From positions 1,111,575 through 1,175,574 of the forward strand of contig NW_004454207.1 of the NCBI RefSeq assembly GCF_000283155.1: DNA of 64,000 nucleotides. The letters run 5' to 3'. Positions 23,474 to 36,115 of this stretch are shown here, in pieces. The position numbers were made by a program, and so were the translations under genes. This stretch comes from Ceratotherium simum simum (taxonomy: Eukaryota; Chordata; Mammalia; Perissodactyla; Rhinocerotidae). The notes beneath the pieces were generated by a model. It had not been told where the DNA came from and did not search any database. It worked only from the letters and a program-made list of their open reading frames with translations. Position 1 is the stretch's first letter, and the number at the start of each line of letters is the position of its first letter.

Positions 23474-24494
23474 AAGGGAGTAAAACATTGGTTTTCCATT
23501 CTTTAGAATTCTTTATTTCCTTTTAGTCCAAAGAACCAAATGTCATGACCCTTTAGGCACAATTGAAGATACAGGTGTAGAGTCTGGGATCTGTGGTGTG
23601 GACTAGGTCTTGTCCAATACTGATCACAATGCATTTACTTTTATACCTTCAGTTTCATTGCCTTCCATTACTTTTCAAGCAGAAATTCAATCATTATACA
23701 AAAGAACTCCCAGGTGAGACATATAGCTCTCCTCACTCAACACTCATTCACTATGTCACATAAAATGAAAATACACTCATATGACCACGCCATTCAACAG
23801 TAATTTCATATGGGACCATAGAAACAAGACACAAAAAGTTGCACTGTGCTAATGGGGCCCAGGTGCCCATTATGCGGACTCAATGAATATTAGTTAAAAA
23901 TGATCACAAATACCTCTGAAAGAGTGGCTAAAGTGTCAGTTCCCTAAATAGACATAGAAGGGGACACAAAACAGTATGAAGAGTGTCAACAATTCCTAAA
24001 ACATATAGGGCAAAAATAAGCATGCTCTGATCTAACATAAAAATGCTGAGAATGGCCCATTTTCAGTAATCCATGAGGATGAGACTGTTTCTTTCCAGTA
24101 GTCATGGTCAGGCGAATCCAAACTCTTTCTCATTCAACTAGCTCTGCCTAACTAGCTGGATTTGCCACACAGCTGGTTAGTATTAGCGATACTGCCCATG
24201 GCTACTCAACACAAGTTCTCCTTATGCATTGCTGATTGGCCAGCATCATAATTGGAACCATAAACTTGGCCAAAGTCACACTTTTCTCAAACCAATTGAA
24301 TTCATCAATTCAGTACAGGGCCACACAAACCCAAAAGAGTAGACCAAAACAGTCCTTAATGACATTCCATCATAGAAATGTAGTTTACGTAATAGAGTCG
24401 AACCGTGTCAATCTATGCAATTCAAAAACCCCAACAAATTCAACCATTATGCTCCATGGAAGATGCATTCGCTCTAGTTCATTCGGTTTTTTAC

Positions 24495-24566
24495 CTCTGT
24501 CTTTGTTTTTCTCCTTCCCTAGTGAATCCAGTTTCTTTCTCAAAGATTTCTTTCTCTTTTGTCCAT
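24495..24566 (-). CDS. ARHGAP6: ARHGAP6 coding exon 3 (polybasic linker)
   Basis: This short 72-nt exon is bounded by tttacag and gtaaaa on the minus strand. Two bases complete the Asp codon split from exon 2, then 23 codons follow and one base of a Glu codon is left over. The peptide begins [12 protein letters not shown] and continues to GKEKNKDR. It is very rich in Lys and Arg, so a membrane, nuclear or actin-binding role is possible, but that is inference. It matches the position and composition of the basic linker known in ARHGAP6. The exon lies about 21.6 kb downstream of exon 2, after the largest complete intron in the window. Length and phase (1 in, 1 out; 72 = 24 codons) mean that skipping it would keep the reading frame. 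Confidence 0.93.
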
Positions 24567-25004
24567 CTGTAAATATTAAAAGAATGAACAGTTGTAAAAA
24601 CAAGCACACAAGTGATATTTTACATTATCAATAACTACATTTGAGCAAAATCATGACTTCTCACTTACTTCACTCATAATTTGGCATTTTACACAGAGTA
24701 ATGGCTCTGAAAACACATGAAAATCCCTGTCTTGGATTGCACACACAACCAGAATCTTGGTGTACACTGTTAAATTTTGTTTCAGTCATGGAAAGTACAG
24801 AAAACTTACCTCTTTTGGAAGTAGTTTAGTTTTGACACATATATATGTTTGCTTTTACTATTATGTGAGTCTCTTCCTATTCTACATGTTTATGCAAACC
24901 AATGTCCATCTTGAATCAAATCTCCATGAGAAGAGAGTTAACAATACATATGGCTGTGATGTTCATGAGCTAGTAGAGTGTAACTGGACAAGGAAATGAA
25001 TTTG

Positions 25005-25185
25005 GGGGTCCACAGAACTCAGATCTAATTATTGCTGCACCATTTACTAACTGTGTGACTTTGGACAAGTCTCAGTGTCCTCATCTATAAAATGGGAATT
25101 TCATGGGGTTGTTGTGAGAATTAAATAAAATGATGTATATAAAGTGCTTAATGGGGAGTCTGACACATGTCCATAAATTCAGACC
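25005..25185 (+). mobile_element. MIR SINE
   Basis: This is a well-kept MIR: actaactgtgtgactttgga, cctcatctataaaatgggaa, gttgttgtgagaattaaata and taaagtgcttaatgggga in order. Confidence 0.75.
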
Positions 25186-25194
25186 TATTTTCTT

Positions 25195-25325
25195 TTGGGG
25201 AGTTGCATAGTATTCCATAGTATAGCTATACCATAATTTAATTAACCATGTCCTTATTGATGGACACTTGGGTTGTTTCTAATTTTTCACTGTAATAAGT
25301 AAGGCATATATCCTTTTAGCATCTT
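25195..25325 (-). mobile_element. L1 fragment, antisense
   Basis: catagtattccatagtatag, ccttattgatggacacttgg and gttgtttctaatttttcact are the reverse of the L1 3' region. Confidence 0.7.
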
Positions 25326-25891
25326 GTACTTGCAACAAATGTACCTAATACGTCTGGTTAACTCAACAAATAATAAAGATACCATTCATATCAATAGGCA
25401 GCTGCAATTGAATTGCTGGGATGTCTTCATAAAATATTGGCAGTCGTTGCAAGAATGCGTTTCAGGATTATGCAGCTGTCAACTTAACATGCGGGAGGTG
25501 CAAATCAGGAATCCACACTGTGATCAAATAGGGGAACTGCAGCCCATGACACAAGGAAACTTATGTTTAAAAGGGGGATTAAGAATTGTTTTTTTTATAG
25601 GATACACTAAAAAGTGTAGTAAAGAAAGAGACTCAGACCAATAAAATTTAAAAGCAAGACTGATATCAGGAAAAAACAGAGTAAGCATTCTTAAACAGAA
25701 ATGAGCATTCCTGGGATCCTCAAGGGGTTGCAGATGTTCCCAACTCCTCCTCTCTGAATTTTTGGAGGCAAAAGAAATCACAATATAACGAACAGGCGCA
25801 TTCAATCCCTGCTCCCTTTCAAAAAGCAAAGAAATATTTCAAAAATTATTCTCCTCTTATAAAATGGAAATAGTTCATAAGAGTCTTCACT

Positions 25892-26141
25892 CTTGGGGCC
25901 GGCTCGGTGGCACAAGCGGTTAAGTGCGCGCACTCCGCTGTGGCGGCCCGGGGTTCGCCAGTTCGGACCCCGGGTGCGCACGACGCACCGCTTGTCAAGC
26001 CATGCAGTGGCGGCATCCCATATAAAGTGGAGGAAGATGGGCATGGATGTTAGCCCAGGGCCAGTCTTCCTCAGCAAAAAAAAAAAGAGGAGGATTGGCA
26101 GATGTTAGCTCAGGGCCGATCTTTCTCACAAAACAAAAAAA
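25892..26141 (+). mobile_element. ERE1 SINE with perfect target-site duplication
   Basis: The complete ERE1 runs from ggggccggctcggtggcaca to cctcaca-like sequence and poly-A. It is flanked by a perfect 13-bp duplication, aagagtcttcact, at 25879-25891 and 26142-26154. It is the best-preserved SINE here, so relatively young. Confidence 0.95.
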
Positions 26142-26699
26142 AAGAGTCTTCACTTGCAGTCATGAGATTTGTATAAGGGAAAATTATGTGAATCAGTTGT
26201 AATGTGGCAAAGAGCCATCAATCTATTTCATCGTGTGTATGCTCTTATCTTCAGTGTCTAAAAGACAATCTAACTATAGGGCCTACCGTGACTTATTATA
26301 TACATACAGACAATAAACATACTAACTGTACAAGATTCTAATCTGTTCTCCAAATAGGGCTGACAGGTCTTTTACTTTGTAACACTTTTGTTCATCATTA
26401 GTTCATATCACCAAATATATTTGACTGTAACAAGAGTATATTTCTTTAAAAAATCCTATAATTCCTGCATTTTAAATAGTTAACCTAGAAGAATAACTAA
26501 ACCATATATTAAAGCATAAGAGATTTATTTTTCATAACTAATGGGCAGATCCTAAAATTCAAACAAGTTGTCAAAGAACCCGAATGCATATTGGATAGCG
26601 GATATTTTCTTAAGATAGAATGATTATTTTAAACTTCTTTTTAATTAGGGGATGTATCAAATATGCATATGTGTATAAATATAAATGTATAGCTTAAAT

Positions 26700-27135
26700 A
26701 ATAATGAGGAGGCCAACTCCTACATAACCAGCAGCCAAGTTCAGATGCAGACTATTGCTAGTACCCAAGGAGCCCGTGTATGCCTCGCTCCCCCTCACCC
26801 AAGGTAATCACTGGTCTGACTTGTACAATAATCAATTATCTGCTTTTCTTCATAGTTTTACCGTCTATGTATGCATTTATAAAGAATATAGGTTTGTTTT
26901 TCCTGCTTTTGAATTCACATAAATGGAGTCACACTGTAGGTATTCTTTCTTGCCTCATTTACTTCATTCATTAACACCTCCTAAAATTCATCCTGTTGAG
27001 GCAGGTAGTTGTAGGTCACTCATTTTGATTTCTCTACAGTGTTTCCTTGAATGAATATACCACAGTTAATTTATCCATTGAACTGTTAATGGAAATTTGA
27101 ATTGCTTCTAGTCTGGGACTATCAGGAACAATGTT
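26700..27135 (-). mobile_element. Old L1 3' region, antisense
   Basis: ttcacataaatggagtcaca, ttcattaacacctcctaaaa and cagttaatttatccattgaa follow the reverse of an old L1 3' end. Confidence 0.6.
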
Positions 27136-27189
27136 TTTGAAACATTTTGCTCGTGTCTTCTTACGTACATGTACCGGGGTGTCTCTAAG

Positions 27190-27380
27190 ACAGTGGTTCT
27201 GAAAGTGTGGTTGTAGGAGCAGTAGCATCATTATTGCCTGGGAACTTGTTAGACACGCAAATTCTATGGTCCCCTCGCAGATGTACTGAATCAGGAACTG
27301 TGGGGCGGGGCCCAGCAGTGTGTGTTTTAACAAGCCCTCCCGGGGATTCTGGCTCACACTAGAGTCTGAGCCCACTGTTC
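27190..27380 (+). mobile_element. MER5A transposon fossil
   Basis: The near full-length layout is cagtggttctgaaagtgtgg, gggaacttgttagacacgca, tgtactgaatcaggaactgt and gtgttttaacaagccctccc. MER5A is a non-autonomous hAT element. Confidence 0.8.
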
Positions 27381-28414
27381 TAGGCTTTAGTAGGTAATAT
27401 TGAACTGTTTTCCAAGTAGTCTTGCTAATTTATGTTCCCACCGGTATGAGAGTTTACAGAGTCCCAGAAGAATAATATGTACTTCAAACTCCAAAACTCC
27501 AAACAATATCTTGAAGCAACCGTATAGGACAAAATGTGATCTTTGTAAATACTGGCCTACAAAAACATGCTTAGCTATTTACAACAAATATTATCTTTTT
27601 CACTTAATTAGACAGAGGTGAATGTTATTAATAGGCACCTGGACGAAAAGATGGATGATATGCAATAATGTGACATGATGCGTTGCTTTAGCATGCCATT
27701 TTCTCATTTAAAATCCTCAGGAAAATGACCAGAACTGCACAGTGAAACTGCTCACTCTTTCTCCTCTCTCTTGCACTCAATCGGTGGTTTGCGGATTGAG
27801 TCTTCAGTTTTTGAAGAGTGTCTTTTGTTCCCACAGAGCACAGAAAGTCTGCTCAAGAGACTGCTATATTATGCACTTACAACCACACGGAACCAGTTCT
27901 TTGGATGGCAATAAGTGTGATAAAGACCATTCCATCTTTTAAAAAAATTTAAGCTTCCTAACTAACAATACTGCACAGAAATGTTTTTATAGTGCAAATG
28001 GTGATAAGCACATGCTTACTAACTTCTCCCAGAGTGTGCACTGTCTTACAGACAACAGTGACCTGTAGAGAGAATTTGGGTCCCATATCCTGATCAAAGG
28101 CATCTTGGAACAAACACTTGGGGAGAGGACTCCATGTGTCCTCCTTTTACCTCATTAATATGCCAGTAGGAGACCATGACCCACATGGGAGACCCCACAG
28201 ACATACATGACACAATAGCACATGGCAAGCCTTCACAGCCTAGTGATCCAAAAACAAGGGAATCATGAGTATGGAGTGTGAGGCCAATACCAAACAAGGT
28301 CTTCAGGAGGGTTGAGAACAAGAAAACATGAGATTGCTCCTCTAGGACATGCTTTTCACGGATTCATTGCTGTCAGGTGATGTTCCATTTTAAGGCCTGT
28401 TTCTCTAGCTAGAC

Positions 28415-28500
28415 TAGAAGCTTTCTGAGGGCAGAAGCATGTCTCCTAGGCTTTCGTCTCCCTCCAAGTGAATAGCAGAGGGTGGGGCATGCCATGAAGA
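28415..28500 (+). mobile_element. L2 3' fragment
   Basis: gactagaagctttctgaggg followed by gcagaagcatgtctcc matches the L2 3' end in sense. Confidence 0.45.
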
Positions 28501-28714
28501 CTTGTCAGCACTGTCCGTGGCCAGAAGTCAGATGGAGGTTTTGGGTTGGTTCTGACAGAACCCAGAACCAATGAAGTACACAACTCCTAATTTGAAGGTG
28601 ATCAGATTCAGAGAATGCAGGTTATAAAACAGTATTTTCCGTATTAAATTGATTCTAGAGATAATAATATAAATATCATCCAAGGAAAGACTCATTTTTG
28701 GTGATAGATGAAAG

Positions 28715-28915
28715 AGTAAGGGCTACTTTTTGGGAATGGATATTGCCTGAAAGGGGGCATGAAGTAGCTCCTGGGGTGCTGGAATGTTGCTCTGGTTGGT
28801 GGTTATGTGATACATACATATTAAAAATCCATTGAGTTATACTTGTGCACATTCATATTTATGAACATTACTATTTATATGTCATTCCTCAATGAAAATA
28901 ACAAAAGACTTCGTC
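28715..28915 (+). mobile_element. Old L1 3' end
   Basis: ggggtgctggaatgttgctc, ggtggttatgtgatacatac and a cctcaatgaaaataac tail match the L1M-type 3' end. Confidence 0.6.
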
Positions 28916-29089
28916 ATTTTTACAGAATGACACCAACATACAAATTACATTAGCTGAATGGGGCTGAAAACTCAGCCAGAAAGTCCTGCATAAGAAAGTT
29001 CCTGCATGTTTAACTTTTCCAAATATCTGAATACCTATGATCTCACCCGACCACTACGACTCCCCTGTGACACAGGCAGACAGCAGGAA

Positions 29090-29335
29090 TAAATAGCTAG
29101 TGTTTATTGAGCATGTACTATAAGCTAAGAGCTTAGTATCCATGACCTTGTTACATCCTCACAGCGGCTCCCTGAAGCCCACACTATTATTTTTTCCTAT
29201 TCTACAGATGTGGAAACTGAGGTTAGGAGACGTTAAGTAACTTGTTCAAGGGCAGAAGTTGGGAATCCGTAAATTCAGAACTTGCACCCAGGACTATCCA
29301 ATGTCAAAGCCAGCGCTCTTAACCTCTACCTGTGC
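29090..29335 (+). mobile_element. MIR SINE
   Basis: tgtttattgagcatgtacta, tctacagatgtggaaactga and gttaagtaacttgttcaagg follow the MIR core in order. Confidence 0.7.
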
Positions 29336-29449
29336 TGCAGTGAGGAAAATGTAGCACCTATTTGAGAGATGTGACATTAAAGGCCATGTATATGGACTAA
29401 CACGCCCAAGGTAATACAGCGTTAGAGAGGAAAGAGAAAGAGAAACTAA

Positions 29450-29700
29450 CAATTTTTAAGCTCTAAGTATTCATCAGGATTGTCATGAGTCATTTTTGTA
29501 TATATGATATTATCTAATACACATCAACATACAATCCACTGAGGTAGCTTTTTGATTTACTCATCCACAGTTGAGGGAACTGAAAACCAGAGAACTAAAG
29601 CAAACTGTCCAAAAAATCACAGGACTGGTAGGTGGTGGAGCTGGGATTCAAACCCAAATTTCAGCTCTTTCCAAAAACACGGCTCTGTCTTGAGAGGGGT
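29450..29700 (+). mobile_element. MIR SINE
   Basis: This is a second MIR-like unit 100 bp on: gttgagggaactgaaaacca, caggactggtaggtggtgga and gctgggattcaaacccaaat. Confidence 0.65.
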
Positions 29701-30654
29701 GGCTAGGAGCAGAACCCAGATCTCTGTGACGAGAAGCTGAAAATCCTTTCTTTAAGGTAGCTTTGCCTCTGCATCACGAGAGATGGGTCTGGAGGTGTTC
29801 ATTTGTGAGGGTCGTTTAGACTCTGTCCTCCCAGAAGCCTGGGACAAGAAGACACTAAGGCTCATGCCTTAGAAAGGCAGTCACAGAGAATGAGTGTAGA
29901 CAGCTTAAATTCATAGGTACACCTGGATATGGGACAGGGCATCAACATTTAACCCTTTTAAATCCATTCCCTTGCAGAGATCCGTAAAGATTACATTACT
30001 GGAAAGGAAAAGAAATCGCCTGTGCTGAGATATGAAACGAAGACAAATAGAAGTTACCAAATGTAACCCTGGCAACAAAACCCCCTGGTGATACTGCTAC
30101 AGACACAGGCAAAGAACTCAACCAGTGGGTGCAAAACAACCATATCCGGCCCCTGCTATGTGGGTGGTGTTTAACTCACAGTGATTTCTAAAAACTTCAG
30201 TTCTAATGCAAAATCTTGGTAAGCTCACATACATACCTGCATTTCTAACCTCTGGAGAAAGTAGAAGAGCTGGCAGCACTGGGTCCCACATTCCTCATGC
30301 TCGCCCCAGGCCAGCACAGACGCCTCACCCGGGGGCACTGCACACCTGGCAAGCCTTGGAGTTTGCAACTCCATCTTAGCCTAAAAGGAAGGTACTAGCT
30401 TGTTTCAAATCTTCAAAAAATTCCTGCTGAGAAAAGTTTGAAGGAATGCTTTTTGGCACCAGCTTCTCTGCTTTTCCCAACCACAGCTGCCTCACTATTT
30501 ACTTGGACCAGAAAAATAGACTTTCAAAGAACGCAAACCAAAGGAATTCATAGGCAGTGAGGGCAACTCAGTTAAAAAGCAAAACAAAAGTGAAATAAAA
30601 GACACTTGGGTGGCAGAATGGGAAGTGGTCCTTTAGAAACCACATATAATCTAT

Positions 30655-30870
30655 GCCAGGGTTTTGCAGCCTCGGCACTAGTGACATTTGGGACCTGATA
30701 ACTGTTGTGAGGAACTGACCTGTACACGGTAGGATATTTAGCAGCATCCCTGGTCTCAATTTACTAGATGCCAGAGCACCCACCCATTCCCTGTTGTGAC
30801 AACCAATAATGTCTTTGGACATCGCCACATGTCCCGCAGGGGCAAAACCACTCTGGTTGAAAACCGCCGA
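30655..30870 (-). mobile_element. MER20 transposon fossil, antisense
   Basis: gcagcctcggcactagtgac, atttagcagcatccctggtc and ggttgaaaaccgcc give the reverse MER20 from end to end. Confidence 0.75.
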
Positions 30871-31199
30871 TCTATGCGTAACTCCACCTAGAGGGCAGCT
30901 ATGGGCTCAAACCATGTGACACCCATTCATATTTTCCCACTTGTCACAATGCTAAATTTATACCCAATCTCAGTTTCTGTTTTAAACAGAACAATATAAA
31001 AATGTTTACAAACTGTTGAGCCTTTATATATCAGGTTGAATTTTGGGCACAGTAACATTTTCCTTCAATTTATAAAGAAATGTGAGTCTGCCTATACCTA
31101 TCTTTCTACCAAATTCCTAACTATAGGTAGGGGAATAAAGCAAGTTCCTTGAGTAAATAGCCTTCTATTTCTTCGTATAAAGTTGTTTTTTTTACTCCT

Positions 31200-31460
31200 T
31201 TAGAGGGGCCAGATCAGGTGTGGAACAGCATCTGATGATGAAGAGTTGTATGAATAAATGTATGAATGGAGTGTGTTTAGCATTCAGGAAAGACTCAGGG
31301 GACAACATAGTTGTTTTTTTTTTTTTTAGAGGACTAAACATGGTGGATGAAGAGACTTACTGGCCATCCTTCCATTGGCCAGAGAAAGGATTCAGGAGGA
31401 AATTATAGGAAGACAGTTTCGTTAGCAAATGGAACTGTTCAGCAATGGAATGAGTGGCCT
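31200..31460 (+). repeat. Left part of an older interspersed repeat
   Basis: It ends with gcaatggaatgagtggcctc, which resembles the first part of a widespread mammalian fossil. The matching continuation lies at 32065-32260, beyond two later insertions. An internal T-run (31313-31328) is present. I cannot name the family. Confidence 0.4.
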
Positions 31461-31479
31461 CAAAAAAAAAAAAAAGCAC

Positions 31480-31765
31480 CATTCACTGTGGCTTCCGTCT
31501 TGGTTGCTCTCTCTGCCATGCATCCCTCACTCTGGAGGAAGCCATGTCATGAGAAACCCTACGCAAAGAGCTATGTGGTGAGGAACTGGAGTCTTCAGCC
31601 AGCAGCCATGTGAGCGAGCCTGGACACTGATCCTCTAGCTCCAGTCAAGCCTTCAGACGACTTCAGCCCCTGCCGAGCTTGATGGAAACCACATGAACCA
31701 GAACATGAACCAGAACAACCAGGCTAAGATATTCCCAGAAACTGTGTGAGATAAGAAATGTTTGT
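31480..31765 (+). mobile_element. MaLR-type solo LTR fossil
   Basis: cactctggaggaagccatgt, cagtcaagccttcagacgac, gaaactgtgtgagataagaa and ttgttattt are typical of the 3' part of MLT1-class LTRs. There is no internal coding sequence. A 12-bp unit (acatgaaccaga) is doubled inside. Confidence 0.55.
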
Positions 31766-31769
31766 TATT

Positions 31770-32055
31770 TCAAAAAAAGAAAACAAGTGTTGCCTAGATA
31801 AATGCATGTGGTATTCTGGGTGGGACCCTGGAACAGAAAAAAGATATTAGTGGGGAAACTGGTGTAATCTGAACAAAGTCTGTAGTTTGATTGATAGTAA
31901 TGTACCATTGTTGGTTTCTTAGTTGTGATAAGTATACCAAGGTTATATAAGATGCTATCATTAGGGGAAACTAGGTGAGGGGCATAAGGCAACTCTGTAT
32001 TATCTTTACAACATGTTTGTAAATCTAAAATTATTCCAAAATAAAAAAAAATTAT
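31770..32055 (+). mobile_element. Old L1 3' end
   Basis: gttatataagatgctatcat, ctaggtgaggggcataaggc, taaatctaaaattattccaa and an A-rich tail follow the L1M 3' end. Confidence 0.6.
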
Positions 32056-32582
32056 TTTTCAAAAAGCCCTTTCGCCCAGGCACTGGATGTATTCAAGCGA
32101 AGGCTGAAAACTCATTTGTTAAGCATGTGAGAAAGTGGAGACTTGCAGTGCTCATTGGAGTACTTCTGAAACACACAGACTTGGGAGCTCAACTCTATGG
32201 CAAGAAGGTGACTCACAAGCCAGAGTTTCTGACCTGGTTGAAACCATTGAAATAATCTTCCTATTCACATCTCCCTGATCTGAAAGAAAACATGTGTCTA
32301 GGCCAATATAAAGCATCCATTATGTCTGCCATTCTGGTGTAGCATGTTTTCTGGAAAGGGAGTGGACAGATGAAAGGCTTGACCAGATTTATTTTTATGG
32401 CCCTGGTGATGTTTTCATAGGTGGCTGATTAGATTGTCTTAAGATACCTCTTATTTCTTGGGTTCTCTAAATCCCTTTTCTGCTTAAGTTATCCAGACTT
32501 GGTACTTATCATTTGCATCCAAGAACACTGATAAGTACAGAAATCTGCTTATTTTTCAAGTTCCTATGCCTATCCTGATAAA

Positions 32583-32910
32583 ACAAAATGTTTTTTTTTT
32601 ATTGAGATCACATTGGTTTATAACATTGTGTAAATTTCATCTGTACATATTTCGACTTCTGTACAGACTGCATCGTGTTCACCATCAAAAGTCTAGTTTC
32701 CATCCGTCACCATACATATGTGCCCCTTTACCCCTTTTGCCCTCCCTCTACTCACTTCCCCTCTGGTAACCACCAGTCTGTTCTCCGTATCTAAGTGTGT
32801 GCTTGTTTGTTTATCTTCTACATATGAGTCAAGTCATATGGTGATTGTCTTTCTCTGACTTATTTCGCTTAGCACAATTCCCTCAAGGTCCGTTCATGTT
32901 AAATTATATA
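32583..32910 (-). mobile_element. L1 3' end, antisense
   Basis: A leading T-run, then attgagatcacattggttta, tctggtaaccaccagtctgt and ttatttcgcttagcac are the reverse of the young-looking perissodactyl L1 3' end seen elsewhere in the window. Confidence 0.75.
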
Positions 32911-33140
32911 TATGAATGTGGATTAGGTGAGATATATTCTGTGGATGTTTTTTAAAAATAATTACTAAAACTATATTTTATCCTTTACTACAACTAAAAT
33001 CCATCCTCTAGTCTCATCTACTTCTCCTTTTAGAGGGCTCTCAAGCTACAGACCTCCCAAAAATAAGGCAAGAAAGAGACTAAACCAGATATTTTATTTC
33101 CAGTTTGGAACAGGAGGTTTGTCAAAGAAGTAATAATGTT

Positions 33141-33172
33141 ATTAATGGCCCTGGCACTTGAGGGCCATTAAT
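33141..33172. repeat. Perfect 12-bp inverted repeat
   Basis: attaatggccct at 33141-33152 and its exact reverse complement agggccattaat at 33161-33172 flank an 8-nt loop. Confidence 0.85.
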
Positions 33173-33764
33173 TGTGCCCTTGCTCCATGTCTAGTGTTTT
33201 GCAATGATTAAAGTTAATTTGGCCTGGTAAGTCACCATTGGAAAACACATAGGGACTGATGAGAGCTGGGCAACCAAAACCCCAGTCAAAATCATATCCC
33301 AGGAAAGGTCGGGATGGATACTGGAGCTAGTTACTGCCATCACCATCCTCAGTGGAACGAATTCAAAATTGTTCCTGCTACTTTGAGTTGCTTGCTCCAT
33401 ATTCAAAGTTCAACCCAAGAAATGGAAGGGAGAGCAGCCCTGACAGAAAAGGGGGAAGTAGTTACCATGAAAATGGCCACCTCTGCTTTGTGGCAGCAAG
33501 CCCAGGACAGGGGAACCAATGGGACCAGTGCAATAGTCTGATCTAAGAGTTGAACCAGGATTAACCCCAGAGATTTAGGAGAAGAACCAAAGCAGGGATC
33601 TCTTCTCCATTCTAAAACAAGTATTCTCTATCCAGGGATGCTGTGCCACAGACCGTGATGAATCTCCTTGGCTTGGGAATATTATTTACACTATAATAGT
33701 TATCTGTTTAAATGGTATCTTCCTCCTAGAATGTGGGTTCATCTCCCATACGTTGATCTACTCA

Positions 33765-34040
33765 TTGCTCCATCCATCCCTCCATCCAACATTGATTAAG
33801 CACATGTTGTAGATGAGACAGAGGTAGGTGTTATGAACCCAGATGAATGGACATTATTTTGACCTTTTAGAAACTCAGAGTTTAGTGCTAAAGACAGATA
33901 CATGGAATTTCATTAAAGCAAAATGAAGAAAGACTTCAATGGAGACTTTTATGAGGTGGTAGGTCAGAAGCAAGAAGGCCATCCCCAACTCTGTTTGGGA
34001 AGGCCAATGTTTGAGTTCAGTCTTAAAGGATGAAGTTACC
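33765..34040 (-). mobile_element. L2 3' end, antisense
   Basis: ccatccctccatccaacatt, gattaagcacatgttgtaga and a decayed body follow the reverse L2 end. Confidence 0.5.
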
Positions 34041-36014
34041 CTTACTTTCCTCAGGGGCCTTTGAATCTTGGTGGGGGTTTCCCCCCAATAAATCTCATGG
34101 TGACTGCTTAGTCTAGGATATCTTTTCTTATCCTAAGCCTCTTAGTGTTTTATTCCTAGTTATCCAACCCTTTATCAAGCAAGCATTCTATTGGTGAAAA
34201 AAGATGAGAAAATTGCAAATTGCAAGGAGTGGATTGATAGTTTCCTTAGTGAGAACTAGGGCTCAAGAGAGGGACAAATAAGAATTCTGGAAGAAAAGAA
34301 CCTACATGGAAAAAGTGAAAAACAATGTATTCAAGCCCAAATTGGCTCTACCATTCAGTCAACTTTAGATCTCACTACTATATATATATTTTTTCATGTT
34401 ATTCTCAAGAAATCTTCCATGCGATAGACTGTTGGTTATTTAATCAAATATATAGGTTACAATTTCCATTTATATATCACCTTATCCTCAGCAATTCTTC
34501 CACAAATTTAATCTAACCTTGATTAAAATAGAAGGCAGGTAGAAGCAGGGTGATTGAGTCATTTTTCTCGGTATAAATCCCAATGAATTAAACATCATTT
34601 CTTTATCCTGCTAGCACCTTGTGATTTTTCAAAATCTGTTTCCAAAGTGTCTGTTTCTTGGGGAAGGAAATATTTATGGTATTCTTAAGCAATACAGATG
34701 CCTCTCCTTAGAACTGAGGCTCCTCAAAGTACTTGTGAAATGTACTAATCCCCACAGTTTACATGTTGAAGTGGTGGTGAAATTATCAAAGCTGTGGTCA
34801 GAAAATAAGAACATTCTGTGAGTCTCTCACTGTTGTAAAGGAGTCAGCTCTTGGAGGTCATCGTGATTCCAGCTGAATTAAACACTAAGAAACCTTTTCC
34901 ATTTTATGTAAATTATTTTGGCAAGGTAATTAGTTCTGAATTTTTTCCTCAAGAGGAAAAAAAAAAAACCTTGTAGATTCTTGAACCTCAAAGCAAGTGT
35001 TTTTCTATTACAGAAAATCATTGAGATATTTGATTTGTTGAGCATGTCTTGTTATTCTATCAAAACGTGAGGTAGGGAAGCTGATTGCATGGCTTGGATG
35101 CCATGGGTTTAAAAGCTCAACTATGGTTTTTCCTTAACCGGGCGTTCTTTGTAATCACTGCTTGCTGTAATAACTGGTCATGATCAAATTATGCCCTAGA
35201 AGGATCTTTTCCTTGCTGTCATTTTTTCCACATTCAAGTGCTATGAATAATAATAATTAAAAAAAAGTTACAAGCTCATGTTCCAAAGGGGCAGCCCTGC
35301 TGTTATCTTTTCCTAAGCTAAGAGCTAATCTGTCCTTCCAGGTTTCTGAATTTGCATCTCTTACCCCACATTCCTTAAATCGAAAACAATATTTTTAACT
35401 TAGTCTAAGCAGGCATTGTATTTGCAGAGACAGAAATCTCCAAATATCAGAGCAAGAAAAATGGCTTTTGGCAAGTCATTTACTTAAGCTATATTTCTTC
35501 CCTGGAGCATAAAGGAAAGAAAGCAGGAGAACAAAAAGACAGAAATCACGTATCCCAAAGAAATGCCCTGATTGTTAACTCCAGGAAATTGAACTCCAAA
35601 TTATGAGTTTCATCACTACTCGTTTTAAAGCCACAGCTTGTGGTTCAAGTTGAAAAGGTAGAGTCAGACAAGGGTGTCTACACATGGTGTGCTTTTTGAC
35701 CTGTGTAAGGGGCTAATGCTATCTACTCTCTTTTGACAGATATTGTTTTATAATGAACAAGTAAGAAGGGAATCAAATATCTTTAAATCATAGACTGTAA
35801 GCCTTGGGAACGCCTCAAAATTTCTGCCGGTTGCTCCCATTAAAACAACTCTCACAGATTCAGTAACTGAACAGAAGATGCAATTAGATGAAAACTATTA
35901 GGCTCCTCATGCTTTCCTTTTCCATTCTTGTTTTTTTGATTATTCTTTGAGCGATTTGAAACAATTCTTATAATATAGAAATACTATATAAATAAATGTG
36001 CTATGATTGAATTT

Positions 36015-36115
36015 TTGATCCATTCCATTCAATTTCTCAAATATTTCCCAAGCAGCAGGTATATGAAAGCACTGTGCTAGACACTAAAGTAAATAAATAT
36101 AAGAATAGTTTCTTC
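36015..36115 (-). mobile_element. L2 3' end, antisense
   Basis: tttcccaagcagcaggtata, tgaaagcactgtgctagaca and ctaaagtaaataaatataag match the reverse L2 end. Confidence 0.5.

Larger units (their letters stand above)
17667..24494 (-). other. ARHGAP6: ARHGAP6 intron between exons 3 and 4
   Basis: This 6.8-kb intron has an antisense L2, an antisense ERE SINE, an L2 coding fossil at 20800, and MER5 and MER20 pieces near 23.2-23.5 kb. Positions 18900-20660, 21250-23150 and 23480-24490 have no feature I can support. Confidence 0.85.
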
